The notes under the pieces were generated by a model. That model saw only the letters and a program-made list of their open reading frames with translations, was not told where the DNA came from and did not search any database. A stretch of DNA of 64,000 nt from Pseudomonas sp. MIACH (GTDB lineage: Bacteria; Pseudomonadota; Gammaproteobacteria; Pseudomonadales; Pseudomonadaceae): the NCBI RefSeq assembly GCF_001269925.1, contig NZ_LHVO01000002.1, positions 372,001 through 436,000 of the forward strand, in the 5' to 3' direction. Each line of letters starts with the position of its first letter. Positions within the stretch are counted from its first letter, which is position 1. Below, piece by piece: positions 35,388 to 44,604 of this stretch. The position numbers were made by a program, and so were the translations under genes.

Positions 35388-37004
35388 TTGGCCCACCCCG
35401 CTCAACGCCGCTGGTACCTGCCGGTCTTCACCGTCGCTGCCCTGGTGCTGCTGCCGCTGAGCGTGCTGTTGCTGTCCTGGCAAAGCATCGACGCGCAAAT
35501 CTGGTCCCACCTCTGGGAAACCCAGATGCCGCGCCTGTTGGGTAACACCCTGACCCTGGTGCTGGGTGTCGGCGTTGGGGTAACGCTGTTGGGCGTAAGC
35601 CTGGCCTGGCTCACCAGCCTCTGCGAATTCCCTGGTCGGCGCTGGCTCGACTGGGCGTTGATGCTGCCCTTTGCCATTCCCGCCTATGTGCTGGCCTTCG
35701 TGTTTGTCGGCCTGCTGGATTTCTCCGGTCCCGTGCAGACTCTGCTGCGCGAATGGTTCGGCAGTGGCTTGCGTCTGCCACGGGTGCGCTCCACCAGTGG
35801 GGTGATCATCGTGCTGGTGCTGGTGTTCTATCCCTATGTGTACCTGCTGGCGCGCAGCGCATTCCTAGCCCAGGGCAAGGGCTTGATGGAAGCCGCGCGC
35901 GTGTTGGGACAATCGCCCTGGCAAGCGTTCTGGCGCGTCGCGCTGCCCATGGCGCGACCGGCGATTGGCGCGGGCGTGGCCCTGGCATTGATGGAGACCC
36001 TGGCGGATTTCGGTGCGGTCTCGGTGTTCAACTTCGATACCTTCACCACCGCCATCTACAAGACCTGGTACGGCTTTTTCAGCCTGTCCAGCGCGGCCCA
36101 ACTGGCCAGCCTGTTGCTGCTGGTGGTGATGCTGGTGCTGTACGGCGAGCGTCGTGCCCGGGGCGCCAGTCGGCCCAGCAACGAGCGCCCCCGGGGTAAG
36201 GCGTTGTACCACTTGAAGGGGCTCAAGGCGGTAGCGGCCAGTGGGTGGTGTGGCCTGGTGTTCGCCTGCGCCTTTGTCATCCCGGTGCTGCAACTGGTTG
36301 CCTGGTTCTGGCAGCGTGGCCGGTTCGATCTGGATGAGCGCTATTCGGGCCTGATCGTCCACACCCTTTACCTGGGCGGCATTGCGGCGCTGATCACGGT
36401 CAGCGTGGCGCTGGTGCTGGCGTTCGCCAACCGCCTGGCGCCGACCCGGGCGATTCGCTCCGGTATCAGCCTGGCCAATGTCGGCTATGCCTTGCCGGGC
36501 TCGGTGCTGGCGGTGTCGATCATGCTGGCGTTCAGTTACCTGGATCGTGAACTGGTGGTGCCGATGTCCGGCTGGCTCGGAGCGGCGGGCAAGCCACTGT
36601 TGCTGGGCAGTCTGTCGGCGCTGGTGCTGGCGTATCTGGTGCGCTTTCTGGCCGTGGCCTACGGGCCGCTGGAAAACAGCCTGGCGCGCATCCGGCCTTC
36701 TTTGCCGGAAGCTGCGCGTAGTTTGGGCGTGAGTGGCCCGCGACTGTTTTGCAAAGTGTATCTGCCGCTATTGCTGCCTGGCACCCTGAGTGCCGCACTG
36801 CTGGTGTTTGTGGATGTGCTCAAGGAAATGCCCGCGACCCTGCTGATGCGCCCGTTCGGCTGGGACACGCTGGCGGTGCGGATCTTTGAAATGACCAGCG
36901 AAGGTGAGTGGGCGCGGGCCTCTCTGCCTGCGTTGACGCTGGTGTTGGTGGGGCTGCTGCCGGTCATTGGGCTGATCCGACGTTCCGCTCGACCAATCGG
37001 TTAG
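35388..37004 (+). CDS. Ferric-iron ABC transporter permease, two-domain (TTG start)
   Basis: 538-residue inner-membrane permease of the FbpB/FutB family, a fused duplication with about 12 membrane helices. Two ATPase-contact loops are visible: EAARVLGQSPWQAFWRVALP near 165-185 and EAARSLGVSGPRLFCKVYLP near 440-460. I use the TTG at 35388 because there is no upstream ATG or GTG before the stop at 35355 and the product then starts with the plausible MAHPAQRRWYLP. Weak ribosome site (GAG). An unlinked ATPase must serve this permease. Confidence 0.9.
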   Translation: MAHPAQRRWYLPVFTVAALVLLPLSVLLLSWQSIDAQIWSHLWETQMPRLLGNTLTLVLGVGVGVTLLGVSLAWLTSLCEFPGRRWLDWALMLPFAIPAYVLAFVFVGLLDFSGPVQTLLREWFGSGLRLPRVRSTSGVIIVLVLVFYPYVYLLARSAFLAQGKGLMEAARVLGQSPWQAFWRVALPMARPAIGAGVALALMETLADFGAVSVFNFDTFTTAIYKTWYGFFSLSSAAQLASLLLLVVMLVLYGERRARGASRPSNERPRGKALYHLKGLKAVAASGWCGLVFACAFVIPVLQLVAWFWQRGRFDLDERYSGLIVHTLYLGGIAALITVSVALVLAFANRLAPTRAIRSGISLANVGYALPGSVLAVSIMLAFSYLDRELVVPMSGWLGAAGKPLLLGSLSALVLAYLVRFLAVAYGPLENSLARIRPSLPEAARSLGVSGPRLFCKVYLPLLLPGTLSAALLVFVDVLKEMPATLLMRPFGWDTLAVRIFEMTSEGEWARASLPALTLVLVGLLPVIGLIRRSARPIG

Positions 37005-37160
37005 GTGCCAGTCCTACGGCTTGCGGCTACAATGCGCGGCATTCGGTGCGGTCTGTCCTTCGGGGCGAGTCGCTGTGCGTGGCTGCAGGCCTTGTAATTC
37101 AAGGCGTCCAGTGCGAGCAACGACACTGCGCACCTTCGCCAAGCCCGGAAGGAGAAACCC

Positions 37161-38243
37161 ATGGGACAGCGCACGCCTCTGTACGACCTGCATCTCGCCC
37201 TCGGCGCGAAAATGGTCGATTTTGGCGGTTGGGATATGCCTTTGCATTACGGCTCGCAAGTTGAGGAGCACCATCAGGTGCGGCGCGACTGCGGGGTGTT
37301 CGATGTATCTCACATGACCGTGATCGATGTCACCGGCCCCCAGGCCAAGGAATGGCTGCAGCACTTGCTGGCCAATGATGTCGAGCGTTTGCACGGCTGT
37401 GGCCGTGCGTTGTACAGCGCCATGCTCAACGAGCAGGGTGGCGTGGTGGACGACATGATCGTCTATCGCACCGACGCCGGATACCGGCTGGTGGTCAACG
37501 CCGCCACCCGTGACCAGGACTTGGTCTGGATGCAGGCGCAACTTGGCAGCTATCAAGTGCAACTGCATGAGCGGCCCGAGTTGGCCATGCTCGCCATCCA
37601 AGGTCCCCATGCCCGGCAGAAGATTGCCGAGTTGGTCACCCAGTCTCGCGGCACCCTGATCCACCAGCTCAAGCCCTTTGAAGGCCAGGCCGACGGTGAT
37701 TGGTTTATCGCGCGCACGGGTTACACCGGCGAAGACGGCTTGGAAATTGTCCTGCCGGCCGATCAGGCGCCGGGTTTTTTCAACGATCTGGTGGGTGCGG
37801 GTATTTCACCCATAGGCCTTGGCGCGCGGGACACCCTGCGGCTGGAAGCCGGCATGAACCTGTACGGCCAGGATATCCATCAGGACGTTTCGCCCCTGGC
37901 GGCCAACATGGCCTGGAGCATCGCTTGGGAGCCTGCTGAGCGAAATTTCATCGGGCGTGCGGCGCTGGAAGCCGAGTTGGCGGCCGGTGTGCAGTTCAAA
38001 CTGGTCGGGCTGGTACTGGAAGAACGTGGGGTTTTACGCGCTCACCAGGTGGTTCGCATCGCCAATGTTGGCGAAGGAGAGATCACCAGTGGTAGTTTCT
38101 CTCCTACGCTGAGCAAATCCATTGCCCTGGCGCGCGTACCGACGGCGACTGCCGATCGGGCCGAAGTGGAAATCCGCGGCAAGTGGTACCCGGTTCGAGT
38201 GGTCAAACCGACCTTCGTGCGCCATGGCAAAACGTTGATCTAA
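37161..38243 (+). CDS. gcvT: Glycine cleavage system T protein
   Basis: Aminomethyltransferase: moves the methylene from lipoyl-bound aminomethyl on GcvH to tetrahydrofolate. 360 residues. MGQRTPLYDLHLALGAKMVD, GGWDMPLHYGSQVEEHHQVR and the RTGYTGEDGLEI folate-site motif are clear. Ribosome site AAGGAG before the ATG. gcvH follows after 52 bases. I looked for a glycine riboswitch in 37005-37160 and did not find the conserved core. Confidence 0.97.
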   Translation: MGQRTPLYDLHLALGAKMVDFGGWDMPLHYGSQVEEHHQVRRDCGVFDVSHMTVIDVTGPQAKEWLQHLLANDVERLHGCGRALYSAMLNEQGGVVDDMIVYRTDAGYRLVVNAATRDQDLVWMQAQLGSYQVQLHERPELAMLAIQGPHARQKIAELVTQSRGTLIHQLKPFEGQADGDWFIARTGYTGEDGLEIVLPADQAPGFFNDLVGAGISPIGLGARDTLRLEAGMNLYGQDIHQDVSPLAANMAWSIAWEPAERNFIGRAALEAELAAGVQFKLVGLVLEERGVLRAHQVVRIANVGEGEITSGSFSPTLSKSIALARVPTATADRAEVEIRGKWYPVRVVKPTFVRHGKTLI

Positions 38244-38295
38244 CCCTTTCCGGCAGGCCAATGGCTGCTGACATTTCTTCTTGAGGACACAGACT

Positions 38296-38679
38296 ATGAG
38301 CGATATCCCTGCCGACCTGCGTTTTGCCAGCAGTCACGAGTGGGCCCGTCTGGAAGCTGACGGTACCGTCACCGTCGGGATCTCCGACCATGCCCAGGAA
38401 GCTTTGGGTGATGTGGTGTTTGTTGAGTTGGCCGAAGTTGGCGCCAAGTTTGACGCTGAGGGCCAGGCGGGTGTGGTTGAGTCGGTGAAGGCTGCTTCGG
38501 ATATCTACGCCCCGGTTGCCGGCGAAGTGATTGCCGTCAACGAGGAGCTGAGCGGTAGCCCTGAGCTGCTGAACTCCGACCCTTACGGCGCTTGGATCTT
38601 CAAGCTCAAGCCAAGCAACCCGGCTGAGCTGGACGAGTTGCTGGATGCTGCTGGCTACAAAGCCGCCATCGGCGAGTAA
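38296..38679 (+). CDS. gcvH: Glycine cleavage system H protein
   Basis: Lipoyl carrier protein of the glycine cleavage system. 127 residues, normal length. Lipoylation lysine is K65 in [20 protein letters not shown]. The start [16 protein letters not shown] at 38296 has GAGGA upstream; a TTG five codons earlier is unlikely. No gcvP follows; the next gene is on the opposite strand past a REP. Confidence 0.97.
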   Translation: MSDIPADLRFASSHEWARLEADGTVTVGISDHAQEALGDVVFVELAEVGAKFDAEGQAGVVESVKAASDIYAPVAGEVIAVNEELSGSPELLNSDPYGAWIFKLKPSNPAELDELLDAAGYKAAIGE

Positions 38680-38691
38680 CTGAAACACCCA

Positions 38692-38718
38692 TGTGGGAGG
38701 GAGCAAGCTCCCTCCACA
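38692..38718. repeat. REP palindrome after gcvH
   Basis: TGTGGGAGGGAGC and GCTCCCTCCACA form an almost perfect hairpin around AA. Typical REP; may also serve as a barrier between convergent gcvH and the aminotransferase gene. Confidence 0.8.
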
Positions 38719-38743
38719 TTCAATCGTCGTGAGCCGTGAGTGT

Positions 38744-39886
38744 TCAGTTCGCCTTCAGGACTGCCTTTACTGCCGCCACCGACCGCTCGACATCTGCCTC
38801 TGTCATCGCCGTAAACATCGGCAACGACACGATCAAACGTCCAACCTTTTCCGCTACCGGGAACATCCCTTCCTTGAACCCCTGTGCCCGATACAGGCTC
38901 AGCAGGTGAATAGGCGGGTAGTGATAGCCAATGCCAACACCTTGTGCCTGCATTTTCTCCATGAAGGTCGCGCGGGCGGGCAGGCCGTCCTGGCGCTCCG
39001 GCAGCACCAACTGGAACAGGTGCCAGTTGCTGTTTTCGAAGTCAGCCGGCGGCAGTTGCGCGCCGTACTTTTCTTCGAAATCACTGCCGAAACATTTGAA
39101 GTAGTGCTGTGCCAGGTGCTGGCGATGGGCGGTGATCTTCTCGATGTGGGCGAACTGCCCCAGCCCGATGGCTGCAGCGATGTCGGTCATATTGAACTTG
39201 CCGCCCAGCACATCCACGTCCAGGCCGTCGAAGCCGGTACGCGTAACGCCCTGCAGGCGGTATTTTTCCGCCAGGCGGGCTTCTTCGGCATTGTTCAACA
39301 CCAGGCAACCGCCCTCGGAAGAGGTGATGTTCTTGTTAGCCTGGAAGCTGAACGACACAAAATCGCCGGTGGCACCGATGCGTTCGCCGTCCCAGCTGGA
39401 GCCCAGGGCCTGGGCGGCATCTTCGACGATGCGCAGGTTGTACTTGTTGGCCAGCGCGTACAGCATCGGCATGTCCAGGGGCAGGCCGGCCAGGTACACC
39501 GGGATGATCGCCTTGGTGCGCGGGGTGATTGCGGCCTCCACCTGGGCCAGGTCGATATTGCGGGTGACCGGGTCGATATCGGCAAACACCGGTGTGGCCC
39601 CCACCTCCAAAATCACGTTGGCCGTGGCCACCCAGGAGATCGGTGTGGTAATCACTTCATCCCCAGGCCCGATACCGGCGATACGCAGGGCGATTTCCAT
39701 GGTGCAGGTGCCGGAGTTGAATGTGCGCACCGGTCGGCCGCCAAAGTATTCCGATAGCTGCGCCTCAAACGCCTGCACTTTGGGTCCGCTGGTGATCCAG
39801 CCCGAGCGCAGTACATCGCCGACCGCCGAGATGGTGGCTTCATCGATGGTAGGTTTGGAGAACGGCAGAAAGGGCTGTTGGCTCAT
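38744..39886 (-). CDS. DegT/DnrJ/EryC1/StrS family aminotransferase
   Basis: PLP-dependent sugar aminotransferase family, 380 residues. The PLP lysine is K185 in SFSFQANKNITSSEGG; EDAAQALGSSWDG holds the ring-stacking Asp. LPFSKPTIDEATISAVGDVL and SGWITSGPK resemble ArnB (UDP-L-Ara4N synthesis), but no arn genes are adjacent. The start MSQQPFLPFSK at 39884-39886 is preferred. Substrate unknown: a UDP- or dTDP-keto-sugar for surface polysaccharide is likely. Confidence 0.88.
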   Translation of the reverse strand: MSQQPFLPFSKPTIDEATISAVGDVLRSGWITSGPKVQAFEAQLSEYFGGRPVRTFNSGTCTMEIALRIAGIGPGDEVITTPISWVATANVILEVGATPVFADIDPVTRNIDLAQVEAAITPRTKAIIPVYLAGLPLDMPMLYALANKYNLRIVEDAAQALGSSWDGERIGATGDFVSFSFQANKNITSSEGGCLVLNNAEEARLAEKYRLQGVTRTGFDGLDVDVLGGKFNMTDIAAAIGLGQFAHIEKITAHRQHLAQHYFKCFGSDFEEKYGAQLPPADFENSNWHLFQLVLPERQDGLPARATFMEKMQAQGVGIGYHYPPIHLLSLYRAQGFKEGMFPVAEKVGRLIVSLPMFTAMTEADVERSVAAVKAVLKAN

Positions 39887-40005
39887 AACGACGAAGGCAT
39901 CCGTTTCAGATTGACGATGAGTAAGCGAGGGCTCAGTACCGGCATGGTGGCACGGCCAGACTGAATATAGCCTGTCACCTGTGAATGAATCGTCACCGTA
40001 CGGAC

Positions 40006-40033
40006 AAAAAAATGCCGCTTTAAAAGCGGCATT
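40006..40033 (-). terminator. Intrinsic terminator of the DUF2388 gene
   Basis: AATGCCGCTTT (40011-40021) and AAAGCGGCATT (40023-40033) pair; read leftward it ends in a run of T (40010-40006). It lies 17 bases after the gene. Confidence 0.9.
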
Positions 40034-40049
40034 TTTCAGAGTGAGGGAA

Positions 40050-40364
40050 TCACTCGGTGACAGCATTCTTCGCGAGAATGGCGTTGGCCAGCTCCATATC
40101 CGTGGCCTGCAGGCCAGGGTTATCAGCGCGGACTTTCTGCATCGCAGCTTCCAGGTACGGGCCACGGATGCCGCCGTCACTGGCAACAAAGCTGCCGGCG
40201 TCGTCTTGTGCGGCGACCACCAGCTTGTGGTCCTTGAAGGTCAGGTACGTCGAGCCGGTAGTGGCGCCCGACGAGATGACATTGCGCCAGAAGCTGTCGG
40301 CCATTGCTGAACCGACAGGAAGGGAAAGCACGGCGAGCGTTGCGACAGCATATTTGAGACGCAT
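40050..40364 (-). CDS. DUF2388 secreted protein
   Basis: 104 residues with a signal peptide ending AMA, then DSFWRNVISSGATTGSTYLT, the DUF2388 hallmark, and LVVAAQDDAGSFVASDGGIR. A Pseudomonas-restricted family, exported and small, of unknown function; several paralogues per genome are usual. Monocistronic with its own terminator. Confidence 0.88.
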   Translation of the reverse strand: MRLKYAVATLAVLSLPVGSAMADSFWRNVISSGATTGSTYLTFKDHKLVVAAQDDAGSFVASDGGIRGPYLEAAMQKVRADNPGLQATDMELANAILAKNAVTE

Positions 40365-40433
40365 GATGGGTGACTCCGGGTGGGTTATCTGTACATTATG
40401 ATTGTAGTTATCCCGGTCGAGTTCCCTCGGCGA

Positions 40434-40880
40434 CTAAACAGTTTCCACCTTCAAAATCACACCTTCCTGACCAATCACCCGTACTTGGGCGCCTACAGGG
40501 CTGTCCGGGCCGGTGACCATCCACACGCCATCGCCGACTTTTACCTTGCCTCGGCCATCCACAATTGCCTGGTGCACCACGAAGGTGCGACCGATCAGTT
40601 CCGAACCGCGTTCGTTCAGCCCCGGCTGGTCGCTGGCTTTGGCACTGCTGCGCTGACGTTTCCACCAGTACACCGCCGTTAATATCGACAACACAGCGAA
40701 CAGCAACAGTTGCCATTCCAAGCCGAGCGGCGGCACTAAAAACTTGATCACGCCCACCGCTGCCGCTGCGATACCCATCCACAGCAGGTAACCACCTGCG
40801 CCGAATACTTCCAGAATCAATAGCACCGTACCCAGCGCCAGCCAATCCCAGAACGAAAGATGTTGCAGGAAATCCCACAT
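40434..40880 (-). CDS. NfeD-family membrane protein
   Basis: 148 residues: three hydrophobic segments (FWDWLALGTVLLILEVFGAG, LLWMGIAAAAVGVIKFL, LLLFAVLSILTAVYWW) and a C-terminal OB-fold domain (GRTFVVHQAIVDGRGKVKVG to the end). Proteins like this pair with SPFH/stomatin proteins; here qmcA ends ten bases upstream. The start at 40878-40880 was chosen as MWDFLQ. Confidence 0.92.
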   Translation of the reverse strand: MWDFLQHLSFWDWLALGTVLLILEVFGAGGYLLWMGIAAAAVGVIKFLVPPLGLEWQLLLFAVLSILTAVYWWKRQRSSAKASDQPGLNERGSELIGRTFVVHQAIVDGRGKVKVGDGVWMVTGPDSPVGAQVRVIGQEGVILKVETV

Positions 40881-40890
40881 GGCGATGGCC

Positions 40891-41811
40891 TCAACCTTTC
40901 TTGCTGTCGAACGTTGCCTTGACGATCTCGCCGATACCGCCGACCGCACCGATCACCTGGCTCGCTTCCAGCGGCATCAGGATCACTTTGCTGTTATTGG
41001 CCGATGCCAGCTTGCCGAGGGCATCGATGTATTTCTGTGCGACGAAGTAGTTGATGGCCTGCACGTTGCCGGTGGCGATCGCTTCGGAAACGACCTGGGT
41101 CGCACGGGCTTCTGCCTCTGCCTGGCGCTCGCGGGCTTCAGACTCCAGGAACGCGGCCTGCCGTCCACCTTCGGCTTCCAGGATCTGCGCCTGCTTCTTG
41201 CCCTCGGCAGTCAGGATCGCCGACGCCCGCAGGCCCTCGGCCTCAAGGATCTGTGCACGCTTGATCCGCTCGGCTTTCATCTGCCCAGACATGGCGGCCA
41301 TCAGGTCGGCGGGTGGGCTGATGTCCTTGATCTCGATCCGGGTGATCTTGATACCCCATGGCGCCGTGGCTTCATCGACGGTGCGCAGCAGCTTTTCGTT
41401 GATACCGTCGCGCTGGCTGAGCATGGCATCCAGCTCCATGGAGCCGAGCACCGTGCGGATATTGGTTTGCAGCAGGTTGCGGATGGCATGTTCGAGGTTG
41501 TTGACCTCGTAGGCGGCCTGGGCGGTATTGACCACCTGGAAGAAGCACACGGCGTCGATCTGCACGGTGGCGTTATCGGCGGTGATCACTTCCTGCGGCG
41601 GAATATCCAGCACGCTTTCCATCACGTTGATCTTGCGACCGATGCGGTCCATGACCGGGATGATGATGTTCAGGCCTGGCTTGAGGGTGTTGGTGTAGCG
41701 GCCGAAACGCTCGACGGTCCACTGGTAGCCCTGAGGCACCACCTTGAAGCCCATGAACAGGATGGCGGCGGCCAAGCCCACGAAAAGAAGCAGGACGGTT
41801 CCGATCTGCAT
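40891..41811 (-). CDS. qmcA: SPFH/stomatin-family protein QmcA
   Basis: 306 residues. One N-terminal membrane anchor ([20 protein letters not shown]), then an SPFH/band-7 domain ([20 protein letters not shown] ... [20 protein letters not shown]), followed by an Ala/Glu-rich coiled coil ([20 protein letters not shown]). Forms large membrane-microdomain oligomers and is thought to help control membrane-protein quality with NfeD and FtsH. Operon with the NfeD gene. Confidence 0.93.
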   Translation of the reverse strand: MQIGTVLLLFVGLAAAILFMGFKVVPQGYQWTVERFGRYTNTLKPGLNIIIPVMDRIGRKINVMESVLDIPPQEVITADNATVQIDAVCFFQVVNTAQAAYEVNNLEHAIRNLLQTNIRTVLGSMELDAMLSQRDGINEKLLRTVDEATAPWGIKITRIEIKDISPPADLMAAMSGQMKAERIKRAQILEAEGLRASAILTAEGKKQAQILEAEGGRQAAFLESEARERQAEAEARATQVVSEAIATGNVQAINYFVAQKYIDALGKLASANNSKVILMPLEASQVIGAVGGIGEIVKATFDSKKG

Positions 41812-41888
41812 AATGATTCCCTATCTGATGGTGTCAGTTAAACGACGTTCGGCTGAGTGTAACGGTCTTGTCACCGATAAGAACGGTT

Positions 41889-43568
41889 TCAGCACGTGGT
41901 ACTTAACGGATTTGTTACCGAATCCCCAGGCGTCGCGCGCAGCACTTCGGCCATCGTGGTCAGTCCTGCCTGTACTTTCCCGATGCCGGCCATGCGCAGG
42001 CTGCACATGCCTTGCGTAACCGCCGCCCGACGTAGGGACTGCACGTCGGTCCCGGGCACGATCAGGGCCTTGAGCGATTCATCCAGCACCATGATCTCGT
42101 AGACCCCGGCGCGCCCGCGAAACCCGCTGTTTCGACATTCCGCACACCCAACCGCCTCGTGGGCATCGCCCGCCGCCCGCTTGCAATGGGGGCATAACAG
42201 CCGCACCAAGCGCTGTGCCATCACCCCCAACACTGTGGCCTTGATCAAATAATGAGCAATGCCCAGTTCCTGCAAGCGGCTGATGGCGCTGGGCGCATCG
42301 TTGGTGTGCAGCGTCGAGAGCACCAAGTGCCCGGTCAGTGCGGCCTGGATCGCCATTTCGGCGGTTTCCTGGTCGCGGATCTCGCCGATCATGATGATGT
42401 CCGGGTCCTGGCGCAGCAGGGCTCGGATGCCGCTGGCGAAGGTCAGGTCGATATTGTGTTGCACCTGCATTTGGTTGAACGCCGGCTCGACCATTTCGAT
42501 TGGGTCTTCCACGGTGCAGAGGTTGACCTCCCGGCTCGCCAGTTGCTTGAGCGTGGTGTAGAGGGTGCTGGTCTTGCCCGAGCCGGTAGGGCCCGTGACG
42601 AGGATGATGCCGTTGGTCTGGCGGGTCATGGCATGCCATCGCTGTTGGTCCTCGGCGGACAAACCGAGCTGGTCAAAGTCCTTGAGCAGCACCTGCGGAT
42701 CGAAAATCCGCATCACCAGTTTTTCCCCAAAGGCGGTGGGCAGGGTCGACAGACGCAACTCGACTTCTGCGCCCGCGGGACTTTTGGTCTTGACCCGACC
42801 ATCCTGGGGTTTGCGTTTTTCCGCCACGTTCATGCGGCCCAGGCTTTTCAGGCGGCTTACCACCGCCATCGTCACCTGGGGCGGAAATTGATAAACGTCG
42901 TGCAGCAGCCCATCGATGCGAAAGCGCATGCGGCCTTGTTCACGGCCCGGCTCGATATGAATATCGCTGGCCCGCTGGGCAAAGGCGTACTGCAACAGCC
43001 AGTCGACAATATTGACGATATGCGCGTCGTTGGCGTCCGGTTCCTGCTCGCCGGCGCCGAGGTTGAGCAACTCGAAATTGCCAGGCGCTGCGACCTTTTG
43101 ATCGGCACTGCTGACGGACTTAGCCAATCGGTAAAACTCGCTGATACAACGCTGAATGTCCTGGGGGTTGGCAACCACGCGCTTGATCGAGCGCTTGAGC
43201 ACCTGTGCCAGTCCTGACTCCCAACGGGTGACGTGGGGCTGGGCGCTGGCAACGGTGACGGTTTGCGCGTCCACGGCCACTGCAAGGATGCTGTGGCGCT
43301 GGGCAAACGCGTGGGACATCAGCGGCACCACCGCTGCGACATCGATCTTCAGCGGGTCGATACGCCAATAGGGTTGCCCGACATGCCGGGCCAGCCATTG
43401 GGTCAGGGTTTCCAGGGAAGGCCCATGGGCAGCGATGCATTCCAGCGGATGCTGGGCGTTGCCGGCTGGCAGCGCGGATAAGCGCTGAGCGATGTCGGCA
43501 GTGATCAACCCTGCCTCGACCAAGGCCGGAAGCAATTGATGCAGTTCCAATCGGTGCTCAACAGACAT
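41889..43568 (-). CDS. Orphan GspE/PilB-type secretion ATPase
   Basis: 559 residues. An N-terminal MshEN-like region, then the ATPase core with Walker A GPTGSGKTSTLYTTL (about 324-338), an Asp box, TLHTNDAPSAISRL (His box) and a tetracysteine zinc motif CPHC...CAEC near residues 458-480. It has every motif expected for an active GspE. Partner genes (GspF, pseudopilins, secretin) are absent on either side. A homologue sits alone at the same place in P. aeruginosa as I recall. It may serve a type II or type IV system encoded elsewhere. Confidence 0.9.
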   Translation of the reverse strand: MSVEHRLELHQLLPALVEAGLITADIAQRLSALPAGNAQHPLECIAAHGPSLETLTQWLARHVGQPYWRIDPLKIDVAAVVPLMSHAFAQRHSILAVAVDAQTVTVASAQPHVTRWESGLAQVLKRSIKRVVANPQDIQRCISEFYRLAKSVSSADQKVAAPGNFELLNLGAGEQEPDANDAHIVNIVDWLLQYAFAQRASDIHIEPGREQGRMRFRIDGLLHDVYQFPPQVTMAVVSRLKSLGRMNVAEKRKPQDGRVKTKSPAGAEVELRLSTLPTAFGEKLVMRIFDPQVLLKDFDQLGLSAEDQQRWHAMTRQTNGIILVTGPTGSGKTSTLYTTLKQLASREVNLCTVEDPIEMVEPAFNQMQVQHNIDLTFASGIRALLRQDPDIIMIGEIRDQETAEMAIQAALTGHLVLSTLHTNDAPSAISRLQELGIAHYLIKATVLGVMAQRLVRLLCPHCKRAAGDAHEAVGCAECRNSGFRGRAGVYEIMVLDESLKALIVPGTDVQSLRRAAVTQGMCSLRMAGIGKVQAGLTTMAEVLRATPGDSVTNPLSTTC

Positions 43569-43651
43569 GAAGGTCTTCCTGGGTAGCCTCGAACGAAATT
43601 TCAGGCTAGCCGGACCTCGGATATCCTCCTCCCAGGGTATGTTGCAGGCCT

Positions 43652-43990
43652 TTACTGAGCGGCCACCGCCACTGCCTCAGGCCCCACGCAATCAGCTGGC
43701 CACACTTGCAGCGTGCACACGCTGATCAGGTTTCGAATCTTTTCCCCAATGACTTGGGCCCGGTGCCAGCTCAGGCCATCCATCACGATATCGATACTCA
43801 GCAGGTCTTCTTTGCGGTCAACGGTGACCTGGCTCGGCGTCAAGAACTGCAACGCAAAATAGTTGAGTACGCGGCACAGCACATCAGGCTCCGCCTCGGC
43901 GATGATCTGGTAACGCGCCTGGCAATGGGTGCTGGTGACACACCACGCATCGACGCGGCTCAGGGTGTGGGTGGTTTCGACGGCATGCAT
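43652..43990 (-). CDS. Small ACT-like domain protein
   Basis: 112 residues. The central part RYQIIAEAEPDVLCRVLNYF, then LTPSQVTVDRKEDLLSIDIV and RAQVIGEKIRNLISVCTLQV follows the beta-alpha-beta-beta-alpha-beta order of an ACT domain and looks like the small subunit of acetolactate synthase (IlvM). No catalytic ilv gene is adjacent. It is divergent from an Lrp-family regulator, so it may be that regulator's target or an amino-acid-sensing partner. Assignment rests on pattern only. Confidence 0.6.
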   Translation of the reverse strand: MHAVETTHTLSRVDAWCVTSTHCQARYQIIAEAEPDVLCRVLNYFALQFLTPSQVTVDRKEDLLSIDIVMDGLSWHRAQVIGEKIRNLISVCTLQVWPADCVGPEAVAVAAQ

Positions 43991-44117
43991 GCTGACTCTC
44001 CAGATTCGACTGGAGAAATTTTTACATTCGCTTCGGGAGATTTCTTATCTAAAATGAGCCAGATTTGCCAGTAATCGAATAGATCAATTCAAGAAAGCAC
44101 CATTAAAAGGTATTTCT

Positions 44118-44588
44118 ATGCATAGCGAGTTGGACGCCTACGATCGCCGCATCCTGGCCCTGCTGCAAGAGGACGCCTCGCTGTCGAGCGCACAGATCGC
44201 CGAACAGGTCGGCCTGTCCCAGTCGCCGTGCTGGCGGCGCATCCAGCGGCTCAAGGAGGAAGGGGTGATTCGCGGCCAGGTCACCCTGCTGGATCGCAAG
44301 AAGATCGGCCTCAATACGCAGATTTTTGCCGAGGTCAAACTCAACGCCCACGGTCGATCCAACTTCACCGAGTTCACCGAAGCGATTCGTGGGTTCCCTG
44401 AAGTATTGGAGTGCTATGTGCTGATGGGGGCGGTGGATTTTCTGCTGCGCATCGTGACGTCGGACATTGAGGCGTACGAGCGGTTTTTCTTTGAGAAGCT
44501 GTCGATGGTGCCGGGCATTCAGGAGGTCAACTCGATTGTGGCCTTGTCTGAGATCAAGTCGACCACCAGCCTGCCAGTATTGCGCTGA
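44118..44588 (+). CDS. Lrp/AsnC-family transcriptional regulator
   Basis: 156 residues. N-terminal helix-turn-helix: LDAYDRRILALLQEDASLSS, QIAEQVGLSQSPCWRRIQRL; a C-terminal RAM (ligand-sensing) domain FAEVKLNAHGRSNFTEF ... GAVDFLLRIVTSDIEAYERF. Octameric feast/famine regulators of this kind respond to amino acids. The ATG follows the AT-rich divergent region shared with the ACT-like gene 127 bases away, which makes that gene the first candidate target. Confidence 0.93.
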   Translation: MHSELDAYDRRILALLQEDASLSSAQIAEQVGLSQSPCWRRIQRLKEEGVIRGQVTLLDRKKIGLNTQIFAEVKLNAHGRSNFTEFTEAIRGFPEVLECYVLMGAVDFLLRIVTSDIEAYERFFFEKLSMVPGIQEVNSIVALSEIKSTTSLPVLR

Positions 44589-44604
44589 CCAGACCGGCGT
44601 CATT

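Noticed and set aside
37005..37160. Glycine riboswitch before gcvT
   Set aside because: The conserved GGAGAG and paired aptamer core sequences are not present. Only a plain ribosome site and GC-rich leader are seen.
38744..39886. Naming the DegT aminotransferase arnB
   Set aside because: The N-terminal resemblance is real, but the remaining arn genes are absent here and the family is broad.
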